Positions 1-8,121 of a DNA stretch of 64,000 nucleotides are shown one piece after another. The stretch is from positions 248,001 through 312,000 of the forward strand of contig NZ_JAFICC010000004.1 of NCBI RefSeq assembly GCF_017833415.1. Direction: 5' to 3'. The stretch's first letter is position 1. Every line of letters starts with the position of its first letter. The notes under the pieces are model-generated. The model had not been told where the DNA came from. It saw only the letters and a program-made list of their open reading frames with translations, and made no database searches. The DNA comes from Flavobacterium sp. 1355 (lineage in GTDB: Bacteria > Bacteroidota > Bacteroidia > Flavobacteriales > Flavobacteriaceae). The position numbers and the translations under genes are program-made.

Positions 1-2
1 CT

Positions 3-446
3 GGTATTCCTGGTGCACCTGGAAGTGACGGGGATAAAGGAGAGAAGGGAGATAAAGGTGATACGGGAAATACCGGAGCACAAGGTATTCAGGGAGTTCA
101 GGGAGTTCAGGGTGCTCAGGGGCCAGCTGGAATTGGTGGAAAAACAATTGGTGGCGTAGGAATAACAGTAACAGGATCAGGAAGTGAACTACAGCCTTAT
201 GTTGTCAATGCTGCACTTCCCAGTCAAGAAGTAAGTGATCAATTTATTCCATTCGAAGGCCAGCTTAACTTTACACTCAGTGCTACTCCAGCTTCAATAT
301 CTAAAGTAAAAATGTATATAAATGGTCTTCGTATTAATAATTATGCAGTAAGCGTTACTGGCAAAGCAGTGACTTATATTCCTGATTACAATAACTACTA
401 TGAATTAAAGGATACGGATAATGTAATAATAGATTATTTAAAATAA
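3..446 (+). CDS. Collagen-like repeat protein, C-terminal part (5' end outside window)
   Basis: The frame is open from base 3 to a TAA at 444-446. About the first 45 residues are collagen-type Gly-X-Y triplets (GIPGAPGSDGDKGEKGDKG and similar). A non-repetitive tail of about 95 residues follows and ends in NVIIDYLK. Such proteins in flavobacteria are normally exported; the signal peptide would lie upstream of the window and cannot be seen. The GEKGDKG triplets are typical of bacterial collagen-like proteins, and the tail resembles a small beta-rich domain. Function is unknown, and a surface or fibre role is inference from the collagen repeat only. A strong terminator follows at about 597-628. 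Confidence 0.85.
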   Translation, partial: GIPGAPGSDGDKGEKGDKGDTGNTGAQGIQGVQGVQGAQGPAGIGGKTIGGVGITVTGSGSELQPYVVNAALPSQEVSDQFIPFEGQLNFTLSATPASISKVKMYINGLRINNYAVSVTGKAVTYIPDYNNYYELKDTDNVIIDYLK

Positions 447-795
447 TATCTATAGTTTAGAAAGCACTGAAAACACCTAACATAAGCGATAACGCAGCTT
501 TCAACAATATTTGGAATAGCATCTTTAAAAGATTGAAAAATGCTATAAGTACATATTAGGAAAAAAATAATTACCAAATTTTTATTTTTCTTTCTTAAGA
601 GAGGGGGCTTTTGCCTCCTCTTTTTTTTGTTTTAATGTAAGCCTTTTTCTTTGCAATTATTTTATCAAAATATTTGTAGCTACAATCCTTGTCATTATAT
701 TAAGTTTTATGGTTGTTCGTTTTTTTGCATATATTTATCTGCGATAAGTAAATACCAAATCTAATATTCATCTGGTCAAAAACTAAACCCAAAGA
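447..795. other. Intergenic region with terminator, no gene seen
   Basis: This 349-bp spacer holds the terminator of the collagen-like gene at 597-628 and otherwise AT-rich sequence. No open frame with a convincing start was found on either strand. The promoter of the downstream lipoprotein gene should lie in the last 100 bases, but no clear TAnnTTTG box was identified. Confidence 0.5.
597..628 (+). terminator. Rho-independent terminator
   Basis: A GC-rich stem (GAGAGGGGGC / GCCTCCTC, loop TTTT) is followed directly by a run of eight T. It lies 150 bp after the collagen-like gene and points in its direction. Confidence 0.85.
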
Positions 796-1377
796 ATGAA
801 AAACGCCTCTAAATTATTTTTTATCCTGATTGTATTAATGGCAATTGGCTGCAAAAACGAAACACAGAATACGCCTGTTTTACAAGAAAACACTGCATCT
901 GCTGAAATTCTGGTAGAGGCAGTGCCCAAAGCATTACATAAAATGAATGGCGCTACAGCATTTGCATTAAAACCAAGCGAAATCTACAGCAAAGATTCTC
1001 TTCCAAAAAGCAAAGAAGCATATTGTGTCATCATGGATGTAGCACTAAACGACAAAAAAACTTCTATTGTAGCTTTTAAAACAGGAGAGGCTACTTTTAG
1101 TATAAACAATATGGATCTTCAGTTTGAGAAGAACCCACAGTCTTTTAATTCCCTTTCGACTTCTCTGGTAGAAAAAGCCGAAAAATCATTGTCTCAATTT
1201 ACGCCTGCAACTACAAGAGAAGAACCAAATCAAAACCAGGTTAAGATCTATGTTTTAACTGGAGATAATAAATATGTATACGAGAATAAAATTACTGAAC
1301 TTAAGAAAAATAAAGAAATTCAGGATATTTTTGAGTCTGCTATGACACTATTTTCAGAATCGAGAAAAGCATTATAA
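796..1377 (+). CDS. Hypothetical lipoprotein
   Basis: The 193-residue product begins with a lysine, a hydrophobic segment and a lipobox ending in LMAIGC, with the acylated Cys at about residue 19, followed by KNETQN. It is therefore predicted to be a lipid-anchored envelope protein. The rest is mixed alpha/beta with no motif I recognise, and a charged C-terminus. It stands alone between a terminator and a convergent gene. Function unknown. Confidence 0.8.
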   Translation: MKNASKLFFILIVLMAIGCKNETQNTPVLQENTASAEILVEAVPKALHKMNGATAFALKPSEIYSKDSLPKSKEAYCVIMDVALNDKKTSIVAFKTGEATFSINNMDLQFEKNPQSFNSLSTSLVEKAEKSLSQFTPATTREEPNQNQVKIYVLTGDNKYVYENKITELKKNKEIQDIFESAMTLFSESRKAL

Positions 1378-1460
1378 AAAGAAAAATCCTCTAAAAACAT
1401 TTATAAAAAGCTGCTGCAAAGTAGGGTTTGATTTTTTATAAAAGTTTAGAGATATATTAT

Positions 1461-1955
1461 TTATCCTTTGCATACAATAATTCCCTTGCCATTTTCAGCA
1501 GCTTTTTTAAATGCTGTAAAGATGGTTTCTACATCATGCAAAATATAATCCCAACTTTTTTCTTTAGTGATATATCCCGCATTGTAGATGTAAGGATCTT
1601 GCATTTTTGATTCGTCATATGCTTCTTCAATTTGCTGCAAAGAAATTTGATTCAATATTTTATTCATTTCAGCTACATTGATTGCTTTGATGTAACTTAG
1701 ACCTTCTAAATTTTCTAACGGCTGACCTAATAAGCCAGATAATATTTTTTCTTTCGAAGTATCGTTTTGACGAATTAGAAAACTGGCAATATCCCAAGCT
1801 TTGTCACAATAAAAGTTATCTTCACCTTCATGATGAAATTCGCCGTCAGGACTAGCATAATTATCATAAAAGTGTCTTTCAAACGCTTCTGGATTTTCTA
1901 AGAACTCATTAATAAAGTTATTATATACCAGATAAAATTCGCACACAATTCCCAT
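1461..1955 (-). CDS. DUF1877 (YfbM-like) family protein
   Basis: The product is a 164-residue cytoplasmic protein without a signal peptide. The order of features fits the DUF1877/YfbM family: MGIVCEFYLV start, a central DKAWDIASFLIR segment (family pattern: Asp-Lys-Ala/Ser-Trp plus hydrophobics) and a final KKAAENGKGIIVCKG stretch. Members are small stand-alone proteins of unknown function, often near accessory genes. The gene is convergent with the lipoprotein gene at 796-1377. Assignment is by family pattern only. Confidence 0.7.
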   Translation of the reverse strand: MGIVCEFYLVYNNFINEFLENPEAFERHFYDNYASPDGEFHHEGEDNFYCDKAWDIASFLIRQNDTSKEKILSGLLGQPLENLEGLSYIKAINVAEMNKILNQISLQQIEEAYDESKMQDPYIYNAGYITKEKSWDYILHDVETIFTAFKKAAENGKGIIVCKG

Positions 1956-2070
1956 ATGATTATTTGAAGATATTAAATATAAGACTATTCAAATTTAGAA
2001 TTTTTACGAACACAAAATTTAAAGTTAGAGACATTCCAGGATTAGTTATAAATTCATTTATTAATATCAG

Positions 2071-2094
2071 TTGTATACACTCGGTTGTATACAA
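2071..2094. promoter_or_regulatory. Two tandem palindromic TTGTATACA sites
   Basis: The sequence TTGTATACA occurs at 2071-2079 and 2085-2093. The second copy completes the perfect palindrome TTGTATACAA. They start 14 bp apart and lie about 57-80 bp upstream of the gene at 2151. The arrangement looks like two operator sites for a dimeric regulator; the regulator is not identified. Confidence 0.45.
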
Positions 2095-2119
2095 TCACAT
2101 GAAATTAATCTATTGCTTG

Positions 2120-2127
2120 TAATTTTG
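2120..2127 (+). promoter_or_regulatory. Bacteroidota -7 box (TAATTTTG)
   Basis: TAATTTTG matches the TAnnTTTG -7 consensus of Bacteroidota and lies 24 bp before the ATG at 2151. No good -33 TTG is seen at the expected spacing. The tandem TTGTATACA sites lie just upstream instead, which would suit a regulated promoter. Confidence 0.5.
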
Positions 2128-2150
2128 TTTTCGAAGAAAAAAATAAAATC

Positions 2151-2471
2151 ATGGAAATACAACATACACAAAAAGTCATTGAATTTCTGGAATCAATGAA
2201 AAGATTAAATAAATTCGATAAACTAAAATCAGATAATATTAGTGACAATTGGTTTAGCGTAAAGCTAAAAGTTTCCAGTTATAACGAATTAAATCTAATG
2301 GTTTCAGATCTTCTAAAAGCTAGTATTATTTTGCTTAATAATGATGCGCGGGATACTTCAATTATAAAAGATAGTGTCAACGTAATGACGCTGCTAGAAA
2401 TTGCTTTACAGCTTCTGCCAGAAGGTGAAATGGAATTGCTGGACGATTTGCATGAGATTTATTTGAGGTAA
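2151..2471 (+). CDS. Small hypothetical protein
   Basis: This is a 106-residue acidic, helix-rich cytoplasmic protein with no signal peptide or known motif. The ATG at 2151 is placed by the TAATTTTG box 24 bp upstream. The gene is monocistronic: a repeat-rich spacer follows. The two palindromic TTGTATACA sites upstream suggest specific regulation. I do not recognise the family; the N-terminal part (IQHTQKVIEFLESMKRL) is amphipathic and could mediate protein contacts. Confidence 0.6.
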   Translation: MEIQHTQKVIEFLESMKRLNKFDKLKSDNISDNWFSVKLKVSSYNELNLMVSDLLKASIILLNNDARDTSIIKDSVNVMTLLEIALQLLPEGEMELLDDLHEIYLR

Positions 2472-2517
2472 AGCTTTTTTGTGGTTTACGCGAGAGTGAA
2501 GGTTAATTGCTAAATTT

Positions 2518-2563
2518 GCTGTGCGAAGTCTTGCGTTGTGCGAAGTCTCCCAACTTCGTACCC
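2518..2563. repeat. Dispersed TGTGCGAAGTCTCCC repeat, partial copies
   Basis: TGTGCGAAGTCT occurs twice in tandem here, the second copy continuing into CCCAACTTCGTACCC. A closely related sequence forms an inverted pair at 36496-36606. It is an intergenic repeat family of the REP type. Confidence 0.7.
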
Positions 2564-2567
2564 ATCT

Positions 2568-2667
2568 TTATGCTAGCGCGAGCGTCCCGCTCGTGCCCGC
2601 AAAGTATTACATTTTTTTGTGTTGACAATGGCTTGTGTTCACGAGCGGGACGCTCGCGCCAGCGTGG
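2568..2667. repeat. 100-bp GC-rich palindrome, copy 1
   Basis: The arms are CTAGCGCGAGCGTCCCGCTCGTG and its complement, with one mismatch, separated by about 50 bp containing TTTTTTTGTGTTGACAATGG. A nearly identical element is at 3806-3905. The strong local GC contrasts with the AT-rich surroundings, as expected of a mobile REP or MITE-like sequence. Confidence 0.85.
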
Positions 2668-2715
2668 GGGATTTGTGTAAGCTGAGTCTACAAGTTTGAC
2701 TTATTTTAGATAGCA

Positions 2716-3393
2716 CTAGTGGCTAGTAAGTATGATTTTTCTTTTCTCAGAATTTTTGAAATTTGCATTTTCGATCAATAAATTATCTAAATGTCTATTT
2801 GAAAAAGTAATATTAAAGTTTTGTTGAATTTCTTTTTTTAGCTCATAACATTTACAAAAGAATTTAGCATATTCAATATCAATATTTTCTAATTCAGTAA
2901 GATATTTTAATGTTGCAGGAACTTTTGTTTTATAATTTCTTAAAGCTTCAACTGCTCTTGTATCGTAAATAAAAAATAATTCGGGTAAGTGAAAATGTAA
3001 ATATTTCGAAACTAAAGAACGTTTGTTCTGGTCCGTAATTTTATGTATAACTTTTGTCAAATAATAATGAGTTTCTAAGACAAGTTCTAGATTTTTAGAT
3101 TCTAAAGATTGAATGTTTTTTAGTTTATTTAAATACTTATCAATGTCTGAATTTTGAAATGTTGGAGCAACTGTATCTATGTAGAAATTATCATTAATGT
3201 CGTTGCTTTTTGTTTTGCGTCTTTCAATTGCAGCGGCATAAATTCTACCGATAAATAAAACTTTAGCTAAAATGTGTTGATTGTTCTTGTGTTCGAAATT
3301 TTCTCTACACATTTTGTAAAGAACTTCATTGCCAAAATGCCACGCATTATTTTGCATTGCGATTTCAATTTCTTTAAGTTTTAATTCTTTCAT
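2716..3393 (-). CDS. Hypothetical protein of accessory island
   Basis: The product is a 225-residue, helical, basic cytoplasmic protein. Its central LFIGRIYAAAIERRK segment resembles one I associate with a group of uncharacterised bacterial proteins, but I cannot name a Pfam family. There is no signal peptide or membrane segment. The gene starts 9 bp after the stop of the Imm/SHOCT-like gene (3402-3773), so the two probably form one minus-strand transcript. It sits between two copies of the 100-bp palindrome, a setting typical of recently acquired genes. Function unknown; a defence role is only suggested by context. Confidence 0.6.
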   Translation of the reverse strand: MKELKLKEIEIAMQNNAWHFGNEVLYKMCRENFEHKNNQHILAKVLFIGRIYAAAIERRKTKSNDINDNFYIDTVAPTFQNSDIDKYLNKLKNIQSLESKNLELVLETHYYLTKVIHKITDQNKRSLVSKYLHFHLPELFFIYDTRAVEALRNYKTKVPATLKYLTELENIDIEYAKFFCKCYELKKEIQQNFNITFSNRHLDNLLIENANFKNSEKRKIILTSH

Positions 3394-3401
3394 ATCAAAA
3401 T

Positions 3402-3773
3402 TTACGATTTCAATAATTTTGATTTTTGTTGCTCAAACTCTTCTTGAGATAAGACACCAGAGTCTAATAAAATTTTTAGTTTTTGTAAACTATTTAATTT
3501 TTCATCAAAATCATTATTTTTTTGTATGGGATTTTCTTCTTTAATATAAGGGGTATTATTTACGACAATTGTATGAGTTTCATTATCTTTTAAACAAGCC
3601 CAAACTAATGCAGCTATCCATCCAATGAATGTCCAACCCAAAAAGAAATTCAATAATGTTATTGCAGTGCGATTAGTTTTTTTTCGACTTACTGCAATAA
3701 GTGTGGGTAAAAAATAAATCGCTAAAAATGGAATTCCAACTACAAATAATTCTGTTACTCCAAGTTTTCCCAT
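3402..3773 (-). CDS. Superinfection-immunity-like membrane protein with SHOCT domain
   Basis: The 123-residue product has two hydrophobic segments at about residues 8-28 and 38-62. The connecting LPTLIAVSRKK and following NFFLGWTFIGWIAALVWAC pattern are characteristic of the phage T4 Imm-like superinfection immunity family. The last 30 residues (LQKLKILLDSGVLSQEEFEQ) form a SHOCT motif, a short helical hairpin common at C-termini of bacterial membrane proteins. Family knowledge: T4 Imm blocks DNA entry by secondary phage, but most bacterial homologs are untested. The gene is first in a probable operon with the gene at 2716-3393. Confidence 0.75.
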   Translation of the reverse strand: MGKLGVTELFVVGIPFLAIYFLPTLIAVSRKKTNRTAITLLNFFLGWTFIGWIAALVWACLKDNETHTIVVNNTPYIKEENPIQKNNDFDEKLNSLQKLKILLDSGVLSQEEFEQQKSKLLKS

Positions 3774-3805
3774 AATTTTTGTTTTATTAATTAATATTTA
3801 CTTTC

Positions 3806-3905
3806 TTATGCTAGCGCGAGCGTCCCGCTCGTGCCCGCAAAGTATTTCCATTTTTTTGTGTTGACATGGCTTGTGTTCACGAGCGGGACGCTCGCGCTAG
3901 CGTGG
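3806..3905. repeat. 100-bp GC-rich palindrome, copy 2
   Basis: This copy has perfect 23-bp arms (CTAGCGCGAGCGTCCCGCTC plus GTG, and its complement). It matches copy 1 at 2568-2667 almost throughout, including the central TTTTTTTGTGTTGAC. The two copies, in the same orientation, bracket the Imm-like gene and its partner. Confidence 0.88.
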
Positions 3906-3922
3906 AGTTAGATATGCTATTT

Positions 3923-4219
3923 TTAAAACAGATCATTTAATAGTCCATTGTCTTCTAATTCTATATATGTACTTTTAAGTTCTGCGTTGAGTTGCGTTAT
4001 ATATTCTTTGCAAATATGAAAATATAAATCTTCTTTGTCGTCTACCAAATTGAAATCAATTTCATCATCCTTTAAATGAATTAACAGTTTATTAAAAATT
4101 GATTTGACTTCATTAGGATTATCATCTGTTAGGACAATATTCAATTCTTCTTTACCAATTGCAAGTTTTAATGTTGCACCAGTTTCCTTTCTTTCAATTG
4201 TTGCGTTATGTGTTGCCAT
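3923..4219 (-). CDS. Small acidic protein, partner of the PHP-AAA ATPase
   Basis: The product is a 98-residue acidic protein (many Asp/Glu, IELEDNGLLNDLF terminus) with predicted beta strands at the N-terminus (ATLKLAIGKEELNIVLTD) and helices at the C-terminus. Its ATG lies inside the 3' end of the upstream ATPase gene (14-bp overlap), so the two are translationally coupled. No signal peptide. I do not recognise the family. Tight coupling suggests a regulatory or binding partner of the ATPase. Confidence 0.7.
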   Translation of the reverse strand: MATHNATIERKETGATLKLAIGKEELNIVLTDDNPNEVKSIFNKLLIHLKDDEIDFNLVDDKEDLYFHICKEYITQLNAELKSTYIELEDNGLLNDLF

Positions 4220-6347
4220 ATATTTTCCCTCTTTCTCCGAAAGCTGATTTTCCGCCTTCTAATGTTTTCATACTAATTAATTTCCAGTCTAAGTTTGTTT
4301 TTGCGCTTGAATTACATATTAAGCTATTTGAGAACGGATTACCTGAATAAGTGTAATATCCGTTAATGTCGTGTTCACGATAAATAGAATTATAAGGTAA
4401 TGTTCTAACAGCAATATTGGCATCGTGTGTAGCTATAATTACTTTTTTTCCACTTTTTGCAATTTCTTTGATCAACGGTACAATTACTTCGCTGATATAA
4501 TCGTTTCCTAAACTTTTCTCGGGTTCATCAATTAAATAAATTTCTTTGTCTTTCATCAACTCATTGTGTAATAACACCATTGAAGATTCACCATTAGAAG
4601 GTTTATAAACTTTACCGTCTAAAATAAAATGTTTATGAAAAAGTAATAAATCATCTATTGAAGCAACAGTTTCAGCTCCCTCAATTTTCTTTAACTCGTC
4701 AATTTTCTCAAATAATGTGTTTTCATAAATGTGCTTTGAAATAATTTCTATTTGAGAAGCAACAGTTTTTTGTGGAATTTTAGTTTTGCTTTGAATATGT
4801 TTGTAGTCAGAATCTGAAATTACTCCGTTTTGTATTAGTAAATTAGTTTGACAAAATAATTTTCCCTTTTCACCCAAATCACCAACTTCTTCAAGTATAG
4901 GCGAAATTGATTTTAAAATATTATCACGGATTTTTTTTATATTTTTTTCAATAGAAATTCGATTACTCGCATATTCAGAAAAACCAGTTTTTGTTGGTTT
5001 TTCTGGTTGTCCGGTCTTTTTAGAAATTTCAGAAACAAATACTTGAATTAAATTATTGAAAAAGCTAATGCTTTTAAAATCAATAAAACGCTTATCTTTT
5101 TCTAAATTAATTTTTTCTAAAACTTTTGTAATTAAAGTGTCTAATTCCGTTAAAAGTTCATCACCAACAGTATCTTTAAGTTTTGCATCTTCATTAAAAT
5201 AGTTTTTAAAATTAGTAAAGTTTTTAAAATAGTTTTTTACTTCTTCAAAATTCCTTTTAGTAGAGTTTTCATCAAGTAGGGTAAATTGATTTACTTTAAT
5301 GTTTTTAGTTATTTTATTAGTTGCTTCTGCTGAATAATACCTTAAATAAGTTGATAAGCTTGTAACTTCTTTTTCTGATGCATTTCTTAATGACGCCAAT
5401 TCGTTAGAGCAATTATCTATACCTAAATTTTGTACATCAATAATTAATTGATTTCCTTTTAAATCAAAAACATCGTCAAGTTTTTTTGAATTTGATTCAT
5501 AAACTTCTGTGGTAAAGCCTTTTCCATTGTAATAAGTTGATAGAGCTTTTAAAATATCTGTTTTTCCAGTTCCTTTTGAGCCAAAAAAAATATTTATATC
5601 ATTATAAATATCAAGGTCAATAAGTTCTGCAATACCAAAAGGGTTTATTTGAATAGACTCTTTTGTCTTTTTATCTAGTATTGTTTTAATAGTTGTATCG
5701 TCTTTATCCAAAAGCAAACAAAATTGCTCAAAGCTTTCAACTGGCAATCTTAATTCAGGTAAGTTATTTGAATCCTTCACATAATTATCCCAATTATGAA
5801 CATCTGAACCGTGAATAGAATTATGACCATGATTTATATAAATTCCGGCAGAAATTGAGTTAGATGCTTCTTTCAAAACTCTTTTTTGATTGGTTACTAA
5901 TTCTAAGAGTTTGTCTACATCTTTATCTAATAAATTTGGTTTCTTTGAATGATAATGGGCGATAAATATTACATCTAAATCATCAAAATTAGAAACAACA
6001 TCATTTATGCTGATTGTAAAATTGTCAGCAGTTGTTGTTCCAATAACTTTATTTACTCTCTGATTAAAAGATTCAGAATTTTTAGGATTGGCAATAACTA
6101 TTAAGTGTGCTCTATTTTCATCTTCAACAACATCAAATTCAATACCTGGCCATATTTGACAAATTCCGTCAACATTTGTTTTAAATTGTAAGTATTGTTC
6201 GTAGTCAAAATGATTATGATTTGTTATAGCTAAGATTTTAACATCAGTTTCCTTAATGATATTGGAAAATTTATTTACATCAACATTTCTATGTTCAGAA
6301 TCTCCTTGTTTTATTTTCTTTGTATGAGTATGTATGTCTATTTTCAT
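4206..6347 (-). CDS. PHP-domain AAA/SMC-like ATPase (TrlF-like architecture)
   Basis: This is a 713-residue cytoplasmic protein. Residues 1-230 form a PHP-type metallophosphoesterase domain: HTHT at 6-9, TNHNHFD at 42-48, PGIEFD at 67-72, HYH at 131-133 and GSDVHNWD at 180-187 supply the metal ligands, so the site appears intact. Residues 248-713 form an ABC/SMC-like ATPase: Walker A GSKGTGKT at 256-263, a long helical insertion, Walker B KEIYLIDEPEKSLG at about 600 and a switch histidine in IIATHDAN. PHP-plus-ATPase proteins of this layout (TrlF-like) are found in accessory and defence-rich regions. Nucleic-acid cleavage controlled by ATP hydrolysis is a plausible but unproven role. It overlaps the 98-residue partner gene. 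Confidence 0.8.
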   Translation of the reverse strand: MKIDIHTHTKKIKQGDSEHRNVDVNKFSNIIKETDVKILAITNHNHFDYEQYLQFKTNVDGICQIWPGIEFDVVEDENRAHLIVIANPKNSESFNQRVNKVIGTTTADNFTISINDVVSNFDDLDVIFIAHYHSKKPNLLDKDVDKLLELVTNQKRVLKEASNSISAGIYINHGHNSIHGSDVHNWDNYVKDSNNLPELRLPVESFEQFCLLLDKDDTTIKTILDKKTKESIQINPFGIAELIDLDIYNDINIFFGSKGTGKTDILKALSTYYNGKGFTTEVYESNSKKLDDVFDLKGNQLIIDVQNLGIDNCSNELASLRNASEKEVTSLSTYLRYYSAEATNKITKNIKVNQFTLLDENSTKRNFEEVKNYFKNFTNFKNYFNEDAKLKDTVGDELLTELDTLITKVLEKINLEKDKRFIDFKSISFFNNLIQVFVSEISKKTGQPEKPTKTGFSEYASNRISIEKNIKKIRDNILKSISPILEEVGDLGEKGKLFCQTNLLIQNGVISDSDYKHIQSKTKIPQKTVASQIEIISKHIYENTLFEKIDELKKIEGAETVASIDDLLLFHKHFILDGKVYKPSNGESSMVLLHNELMKDKEIYLIDEPEKSLGNDYISEVIVPLIKEIAKSGKKVIIATHDANIAVRTLPYNSIYREHDINGYYTYSGNPFSNSLICNSSAKTNLDWKLISMKTLEGGKSAFGERGKIYGNT

Positions 6348-6598
6348 ATTCGTGTTTTTCTTCTGTAATAGGGTCGTTTAATATTGTCAAAACTAATTCC
6401 TTTAAAGTCAATTAAATTACGGAAAACCATAACTGTTATAAAAAATAAGATTATGTTACACTTTTAAACAAAACAAACATCGCATTTAATTTAAATCTAT
6501 CACTACGTAAAAACACCTGATTTATAAAAAGAAAAAACAACAAAATTCACCATAAAAAACTCAAAACCTCAATACTAGAATTTTCAACAAAAATTTCG

Positions 6599-6606
6599 TA
6601 ATTTTG
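6599..6606 (+). promoter_or_regulatory. -7 box of prfA (TAATTTTG)
   Basis: TAATTTTG fits TAnnTTTG and lies 24 bp upstream of the prfA ATG, the usual distance for a short leader in flavobacteria. The -33 element is weak. Confidence 0.6.
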
Positions 6607-6630
6607 CAGTCCAATAAAAGGAATTAGAAA

Positions 6631-7707
6631 ATGTTAGATAGACTTCAATATGTAAAGCAGCGTTTTGATGAGATTTCGGATTTGATTATTCAGCCGGATG
6701 TTATTGCTGATCAAAAGCGTTATGTGCAACTCAACCAAGAATATAAAAGCATCAAAGCTTTGGTTGAAAAGAGAGAAGAATACATTCTTGTTTTAGCAAA
6801 TATTGACGAAGCAAACGAAATTATTGCCGACGGCAGCGATGCAGATATGGTTGAAATGGCCAAAATGCAGCTGGACGAAGCAAAAGAGCGCTTGCCTCAA
6901 CTGGAGGAGGAAATCAAATTTATGTTGATTCCTAAAGATCCTGAAGATGCTAAAAATGTAATGGTGGAGATTCGCGCCGGAACGGGTGGGGACGAAGCGA
7001 GTATTTTTGCAGGTGATTTATTCAGAATGTACACCAAATATTGCGAAAGCATGGGTTGGAGAACTTCTGTTGTAGATATGAACGAAGGAACTTCGGGAGG
7101 TTTCAAAGAGGTTATTTTTGAGGTTTCGGGAGAAGATGTATACGGAACGTTGAAGTTTGAAGCAGGTGTACACCGTGTACAGCGTGTTCCGCAGACAGAA
7201 ACGCAGGGTCGTGTGCATACATCGGCAGCTACTGTTATGGTATTGCCAGAAGCAGAGGAGTTTGATGTACAGATCGATATGAACGATGTTCGTGTAGATT
7301 TCTTCTGTTCATCAGGACCTGGAGGACAATCGGTAAATACAACGAAATCGGCAGTACGTTTAACGCACATTCCGACAGGATTGGTGGCGCAATGTCAGGA
7401 TCAGAAATCACAGCATAAAAACAAAGATAAAGCGTTGACAGTTTTACGTTCTCGTTTGTACGAAATGGAATTGGCCAAAAAAGAAGCTGAGGATGCTACA
7501 AAACGTACTTCTCAGGTAAGTTCTGGTGACCGTTCGGCTAAGATTCGTACGTACAACTACGCTCAGGGCCGTGTAACGGATCACAGAGTTGGTTTGACAC
7601 TTTACGATCTGGGAAACATCATGAATGGTGATATCCAGAAAATTGTTGCCGAGTTACAATTGGTAAACAATATGGAGAAACTAAAAGAAGCTTCGGAAGT
7701 TTACTAA
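6631..7707 (+). CDS. prfA: Peptide chain release factor 1
   Basis: The 358-residue product has the normal RF1 length. It recognises UAA and UAG stop codons on the ribosome and triggers peptide release. The codon-recognition tripeptide lies in [10 protein letters not shown] (PQT at 187-189) and the catalytic GGQ in [10 protein letters not shown] (231-233). The N-terminal helical domain and the C-terminal GRVTDHR motif are also present. RF1 rather than RF2 is supported by PxT (RF2 has SPF). The ATG at 6631 is placed by the TAATTTTG box upstream. A terminator follows at 7778. Confidence 0.97.
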   Translation: MLDRLQYVKQRFDEISDLIIQPDVIADQKRYVQLNQEYKSIKALVEKREEYILVLANIDEANEIIADGSDADMVEMAKMQLDEAKERLPQLEEEIKFMLIPKDPEDAKNVMVEIRAGTGGDEASIFAGDLFRMYTKYCESMGWRTSVVDMNEGTSGGFKEVIFEVSGEDVYGTLKFEAGVHRVQRVPQTETQGRVHTSAATVMVLPEAEEFDVQIDMNDVRVDFFCSSGPGGQSVNTTKSAVRLTHIPTGLVAQCQDQKSQHKNKDKALTVLRSRLYEMELAKKEAEDATKRTSQVSSGDRSAKIRTYNYAQGRVTDHRVGLTLYDLGNIMNGDIQKIVAELQLVNNMEKLKEASEVY

Positions 7708-7777
7708 CGTAAACTTCTTAGGTTCAAAGGTACATAGTTACAAAGGTTCAGAGGTTTCTTTTCTGACGTAAAATAGT

Positions 7778-7803
7778 AAGCCGAACATTTGTTCGGCTTT
7801 TTT
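7778..7803 (+). terminator. Terminator of prfA
   Basis: AAGCCGAAC / GTTCGGCTT forms a clean stem with an ATTT loop followed by TTTTT. Confidence 0.85.
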
Positions 7804-7860
7804 GGTTTTAAATCTATGTTCCTATGCAACTCTGCATCTTTGCACCTTAAAAAAAAACAA

Positions 7861-7902
7861 AAAAGCAAAGTACACTTTTATAAAAAGTAGACTTTGCTTT
7901 TT
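7861..7902. terminator. Bidirectional hairpin terminator
   Basis: AAAAGCAAAGT and ACTTTGCTTTTT pair around an inner ACTTTT/AAAAGT stem. T-runs flank it on both strands, so it may end the minus-strand stress cluster transcript as well. Confidence 0.6.
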
Positions 7903-8121
7903 CCTTATAAGGCTCTAATTATAAAAATTAGAATTTATATAGTGAAGTATTAGCTGCTTAACCGTTATTTAATTGTTATAGCAGAACGTATAAACGAGCT
8001 AGATACCGAGAAATACTCTTGTAAATTCAAAATATTTATATAGATTGGAGTAAATGTGAACACCATTTTTTAATACTATTTCGCTAAACTTTTCCATAAT
8101 AATTTATATATAGTTAAACAA

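Larger units (their letters stand above)
7708..8121. other. Intergenic region with two terminators and an imperfect inverted repeat
   Basis: The spacer contains the prfA terminator (7778-7803), a second hairpin (7861-7902), and an imperfect inverted repeat built from AAGGTTCAAAGGTACATAG near 7720 and CTATGTTCCTATGCAAC near 7815. A 32-codon minus-strand frame starting at 8096 was seen but not accepted. No RNA gene recognised. Confidence 0.5.

Noticed and set aside
6897..7370. 157-codon minus-strand frame opposite prfA
   Set aside because: Shadow frame of a well-conserved gene.
8000..8096. 32-codon minus-strand frame (MEKFSEIVLKNGVHIYSN...)
   Set aside because: Too short, with no recognisable promoter or family, although the start is plausible.
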